From positions 1 through 33,906 of the forward strand of contig DATNPH010000188.1 in the NCBI GenBank assembly GCA_036703315.1: a DNA stretch of 33,906 nucleotides, read 5' to 3'. Both the position numbers and the translations under genes were made by a program. The notes beneath the pieces were generated by a model that was given only the letters and a program-made list of their open reading frames with translations, was not told the DNA's origin and made no database searches. Below, one piece after another: positions 31,901-33,906 of this stretch; within the stretch, counting starts at the first letter, position 1, and each line of letters begins with the position of its first letter. This DNA is from DATNPH01 sp036703315. Lineage in GTDB: Bacteria; Cyanobacteriota; Cyanobacteriia; Cyanobacteriales; Coleofasciculaceae.

Positions 31901-32073
31901 TCAACATGGATGTTGTCGCCGAGGGAATTGAGCTATCTGACCAAGTCTCACCTCTGCTGGCGCTAAATTGCGAATATGGGCAAGGAAACTTTTTCTCTAA
32001 ACCAGTGGACAGTGAAGCAGCAAGAACTCTATTGATGGCAGAAATTCTACCAAGGGAAATAAATACAAACTGA
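28945..32073 (+). CDS. Membrane-bound PAS-GGDEF-EAL c-di-GMP signalling protein
   Basis: 1042 residues from ATG 28945, with AGGAG (28935-28939) 5 bases upstream, preferred over GTG 28939. One membrane helix (about 37-58) is followed by a long polar linker, then PAS domains at about 245-360, 370-485 and 491-590, a GGDEF domain (about 596-765) and an EAL domain (about 780-1035). GGDEF is intact (RLGGDEFAILLEG, 685-689), but the RxxD inhibitory site is absent (PSTD in its place). EAL is intact: EALIRW at 813, NVNLSCKQF, LEITES, IDDFGTGYSS near 936, LKIDRSF and AEGIE, so phosphodiesterase activity is likely. It makes and/or breaks c-di-GMP in response to a PAS-sensed signal, which is unknown. Confidence 0.92.
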   Translation: MLQCLKRLFFDELLMLHGTWFLWKPELSWLHMSSKLVTALFYYSIFTALLLLLLKVLVRSPKRKVEATNQTLTEEITHLNSVSLQPNPTPWQRLLLWKKRLWISSYIPSDKAYPKGKILSNGECDRQTETPTGDNRQENTTVALEAVALTTLGASELLKEACHSHPVQHQFNAEVEQPVNEQTVVLQGNNKPSKSKLEVSQEKPEEPPTEDKRLLELMAAVATQLGLVFQRKPLKQEQRQERDFSKTWIESSSAFFVAVDADGKIIMMNPGFLNTVGYTLDEVLGTDYLLTFARKADRKPLAKIFTQLVSSKQSILKENYVLTKDNGELLVEWRGKPIFKKTGELDFFFAVGIDITKRKQLEELRVRQERYSAIIEEQTELICRFVPDGTLTFVNDAFCRYFGKTHEELLGRSLFQIIPEEYREKTRKHIAKLSLKNAVATREYRIVTPNGDIQWQQWTDQVIIGQEGHLVEFQSTGRDITERRLSEQESARLASIALLSPTPIVETDLGGKVRYLNPEAMRLLPDIQDTGPEHPFLAGMLSIATVLQREGSLRREVKIDEVYYEQVLHYLPEIECLRIYAFDITERKQAEEQLIHNAFYDQLTGLANRALLMDRLRQAVRRAKQSRRRNSESQPYLFALLVLNLNRFKLVNNSLGNQIGDQLLQDFARRLQTSLPSTDTVARLGGDEFAILLEGIQDVSDVTRVADSIHEMLASPFNLNKSEVFMTLSIGIALNTSSEEQPEDLLRDAGLAMYRAKAQGKSFYEVFDVAMHELAVDRLQIETDLRRAIERQEFQVYYQPIVSLSTGKITGFEALIRWYHPQRGLISPLEFIPTAEETGLITPIGWWTLQEACRQLKVWQEQFPSLAPLTMNVNLSCKQFTQPDLLEQIDNILQETQLAVGSLKLEITESVVMENPDLVKDLLLELKKRKIHLCIDDFGTGYSSLSRLHNFPISTLKIDRSFVSRIGALGENSEIVQAIITLARTLNMDVVAEGIELSDQVSPLLALNCEYGQGNFFSKPVDSEAARTLLMAEILPREINTN

Positions 32074-32304
32074 GTTGTTGGTTGTTGCTTAGTCATTACG
32101 TAGGCGTAAATAAAAACAACTAGGTAAACAAATGTAACTAGAATTAATTTATCTCATAGTAAGAAGTTGAGCTTGTTTTACAAAGCTTCACGCATCTATA
32201 TTTAATTGTGCTGACCTATTTAGAGATTTAAAATTATTGGGTTGAAAGGATTCTCTTCTTGCTCTGTAGCACTGAGCCGAAGATAACTCCAAGCCAAAGC
32301 AATC

Positions 32305-33354
32305 ATGATTGATGATTACATCCAAACCACAATGTCCAAAGAGAACATCCCTGGACTCTCCGTTGCAGTTGTGCAAGATGGTGAGCCTGTCTTAGTCCAA
32401 GGGTATGGTTTGGCGAACGTTGAACATTCAGTTTCAGCCACTGAACACACAGTCTATGAAATTGCCTCAATCGGTAAAACCTTCACTGCCACAGTCACGA
32501 TGATGTTGGTAGAAGAGGGCATCATTTCGCTGGATGATGCCATTGTTGATTACTTGGATGATCCGCCAGAGGCGTGGCGTCCTGTAACGATAACGCACAT
32601 TTTGTCCCACCAATCAGGGATTCCTAGCTATACCAATGTTAAGAACTACTGGGACATTACCCGTCTCGATCTATCTAAGGCAGAAATTTTGGCTTTGATA
32701 TCTGATTTGCCTCTCAAGTTTCAACCGGGTGAATTGAACGCCTATGACAACACGGGCTACTATCTGCTGGGCTTGATGCTCGAAAGGGTGATGGCTCAAT
32801 CTTATGGGGAACTATTGCACGATCGCATTTTCGCTCCCTTGGGAATGAACACAACTATCATGAACAATCCAGCAACCATTGTGCCGCACCGTGCAGCAGG
32901 CTATAGATGGCAAAATGATACCCTCCGCAATAAGCCTTACTACAGTCCCTCCGTAACTTATTCAGCAGGGGGTCAGCTTTCCAGTGTAGAAGATATGGTC
33001 AAGTGGGAAAGGGCGCTTTGTGGTGAAACGCTGCTGAGACGCTCAACCTTGGACATGATGTGGACTCCCCATCCATCAGCTCGTAGTCATGAGTGGGAAA
33101 ATTTTAACTATGCAGCAGGTTTAGGCTGGTTTATTCCCAATTATGGCGATCGCCGAGTGGTTGGTCACAATGGTTCAATCCTGGGGTTTGCGACCAACAT
33201 GACCCGCTTTATCGACGACAAGCTCACCGTCATCCTATTTTGTAATCTAGACAAAATTGCCCGACCGGACGCGATCGCCAAAGACATTGCTGGATATTAC
33301 TGCCCAGCCATTGCTGAACTAGCACTTCAGCCTCCGATAGAACCGCATCCATAG
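32305..33354 (+). CDS. Serine hydrolase of the beta-lactamase / penicillin-binding-protein-like family
   Basis: 349 residues, no signal peptide, so probably cytosolic. The three active-site elements of class C beta-lactamase-like esterases are present: SIGK at 55-58 (SxxK with nucleophile Ser55), YDN at 147-149 (YxN) and GHNG at 287-290 (HxG in place of KTG). Other family blocks are IPGLSVAVVQDGEPVLVQGYG at the start, ILSHQSGIP, FAPLGMNTT and TYSAGGQLSSVEDMVKWERAL. Members hydrolyse peptides, esters or beta-lactams; resistance cannot be inferred and export would be needed for it. The start at 32305 fits the family even though no good ribosome site is seen. The gene stands alone before the IscB element. 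Confidence 0.82.
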   Translation: MIDDYIQTTMSKENIPGLSVAVVQDGEPVLVQGYGLANVEHSVSATEHTVYEIASIGKTFTATVTMMLVEEGIISLDDAIVDYLDDPPEAWRPVTITHILSHQSGIPSYTNVKNYWDITRLDLSKAEILALISDLPLKFQPGELNAYDNTGYYLLGLMLERVMAQSYGELLHDRIFAPLGMNTTIMNNPATIVPHRAAGYRWQNDTLRNKPYYSPSVTYSAGGQLSSVEDMVKWERALCGETLLRRSTLDMMWTPHPSARSHEWENFNYAAGLGWFIPNYGDRRVVGHNGSILGFATNMTRFIDDKLTVILFCNLDKIARPDAIAKDIAGYYCPAIAELALQPPIEPHP

Positions 33355-33449
33355 ATATTGCAGTAGTAGCGTTAGCCGTGCTTACCCTACGATACTTTTT
33401 TACTAGATAAAACAGAATATTTTGATGATGGCTGAGACAAGGAATATGT

Positions 33450-33717
33450 CAATAACTCACGGCTACTACGTTGAGCCGTGAGCTTGTAAGAGACAAGTCT
33501 TACACGCGAGATTGACTAGACCGTTGAGCCTAATTCTGGTACGCACTTCCAGCCGCTTTCCCAAGCTGGACTATCTGCAAACCCGCTTGTCACGGTTTGG
33601 TTTCATCACGCGAGATGTTCATGGGGGAAACCCCCAAGACCACACTCGCTCTAAAAGGTGGACATCCTGAATTAGGTGGTCGAGGGGACTTAACACTCAA
33701 CTGAGGATTATCTCTTT
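33450..33717 (+). ncRNA. HEARO / IscB omega-RNA-like leader
   Basis: About 265 bases directly upstream of the iscB start with repeated hairpins: CTCACGGCT (33456-33464) with AGCCGTGAG (33474-33482); GTAAGA (33486-33491) with TCTTAC (33498-33503); CCAGC (33549-33553) with GCTGG (33565-33569); and GGGGG/CCCCC around AAA (33623-33635). HEARO RNAs lie just upstream of HNH-type IscB ORFs and serve as their guide RNA scaffold, with the guide at the 5' end. Position, size and hairpin density fit. The left element end is probably near 33450, so the guide would be host sequence just before it. Boundaries are approximate. Confidence 0.6.
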
Positions 33718-33906
33718 ATGCGAGTACCTGTTTTATCGCCAGAAGGACAACCATTAATGCCGACAAAACCAAGTCGCGCAAGACGGTGGTTGAAAAATGG
33801 AAAAGCCAAAGTTGTCCATAACGACTTAGGTATTTTCACTGTGCAATTAGTATCTGAGCCATCTGGCACCAAAACCCAACCAGTCAGTGTTGGTATTGAC
33901 CCTGGC
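33718..33906 (+). CDS. iscB: IscB RNA-guided endonuclease, N-terminal part (cut by window end)
   Basis: The ATG at 33718 opens 63 codons to the window edge. The sequence begins MRVPVLSPEGQPLMPTKPSR and contains the PLMP motif (residues 12-15) that names the N-terminal IscB domain, the Arg-rich ARRWLKNGKAKVV segment, and at the very end VSVGIDPG, which is RuvC-I with its catalytic Asp. IscB is the RuvC-HNH nuclease regarded as ancestor of Cas9, usually carried by IS200/IS605-type elements. The HNH and remaining RuvC parts lie outside the window, so integrity cannot be judged. The structured leader just upstream supports the call. Confidence 0.88.
   Translation, partial: MRVPVLSPEGQPLMPTKPSRARRWLKNGKAKVVHNDLGIFTVQLVSEPSGTKTQPVSVGIDPG

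Noticed and set aside
32305..33354. Antibiotic-resistance beta-lactamase
   Set aside because: SxxK and YxN are present but the third motif is HxG, and there is no signal peptide; the broader serine hydrolase family is the safer call.

Overview
The window looks like chromosomal DNA of a filamentous, large-genome cyanobacterium (Coleofasciculus/Microcoleus/Nostoc-like; inferred, not proven). The signs are dense HIP1 octamers (GCGATCGC), heptameric short tandem repeats between genes, palindromic MITE-like repeats, WD40/STAND and pentapeptide-repeat proteins, a three-domain S1 protein of the cyanobacterial rps1B type and a cyanobacterial-type PNPase. No rRNA, tRNA or CRISPR array was seen.

Layout. 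1-140: the 3' end of a tnpB gene with its right-end hairpin, abutting a minus-strand NB-ARC ATPase gene (138-1712) that appears cut off at the junction. 1836-3190: two pieces of a TPM-domain (YgcG-like) membrane protein gene in reversed order with similar leaders, separated by a 180-bp palindromic element. 3491-7911: a small lipoprotein gene, then a membrane-microdomain cluster of prohibitin, NfeD-like protein and two tandem flotillin-like proteins. 8189-10893 (minus strand): polyphosphate glucokinase, ribosomal protein S1 and a dienelactone hydrolase, with nested MITE-like repeats between the first two. 11545-12937: a GntR-type regulator, another MITE-like element and a small relic ORF. 12953-19337: an accessory block with a Trypco1 (trypsin-co-occurring domain) gene divergent from a 1340-residue caspase/STAND/WD40 protein, then two overlapping unknown small genes and a Uma2 nuclease-fold gene. 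19405-25038: an SNF2-family helicase divergent from pnp. 25402-33354: a secreted GH10 glycosidase, a pentapeptide-repeat protein, CutA, a membrane PAS-GGDEF-EAL protein and a beta-lactamase-fold serine hydrolase. 33450-33906: an IscB-type element begins, with a HEARO/omega-RNA-like leader and the first 63 codons of IscB.

How the parts work together. The SPFH genes plus NfeD form a coherent membrane-scaffold operon. The Trypco1 and caspase-STAND-WD40 pair fits the NTP-dependent conflict systems known from multicellular bacteria: WD40 sensing, STAND oligomerisation, caspase-like effector. It is the best candidate for a poorly described immune or cell-death system here. The WD40 blades are nearly identical in DNA sequence, which suggests recent expansion. 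The window is bracketed by the two families of OMEGA RNA-guided nucleases, TnpB on the left and IscB on the right, and the left one seems to have truncated a second STAND protein. Genes for PNPase, S1, CutA and polyphosphate glucokinase are ordinary chromosomal neighbours.
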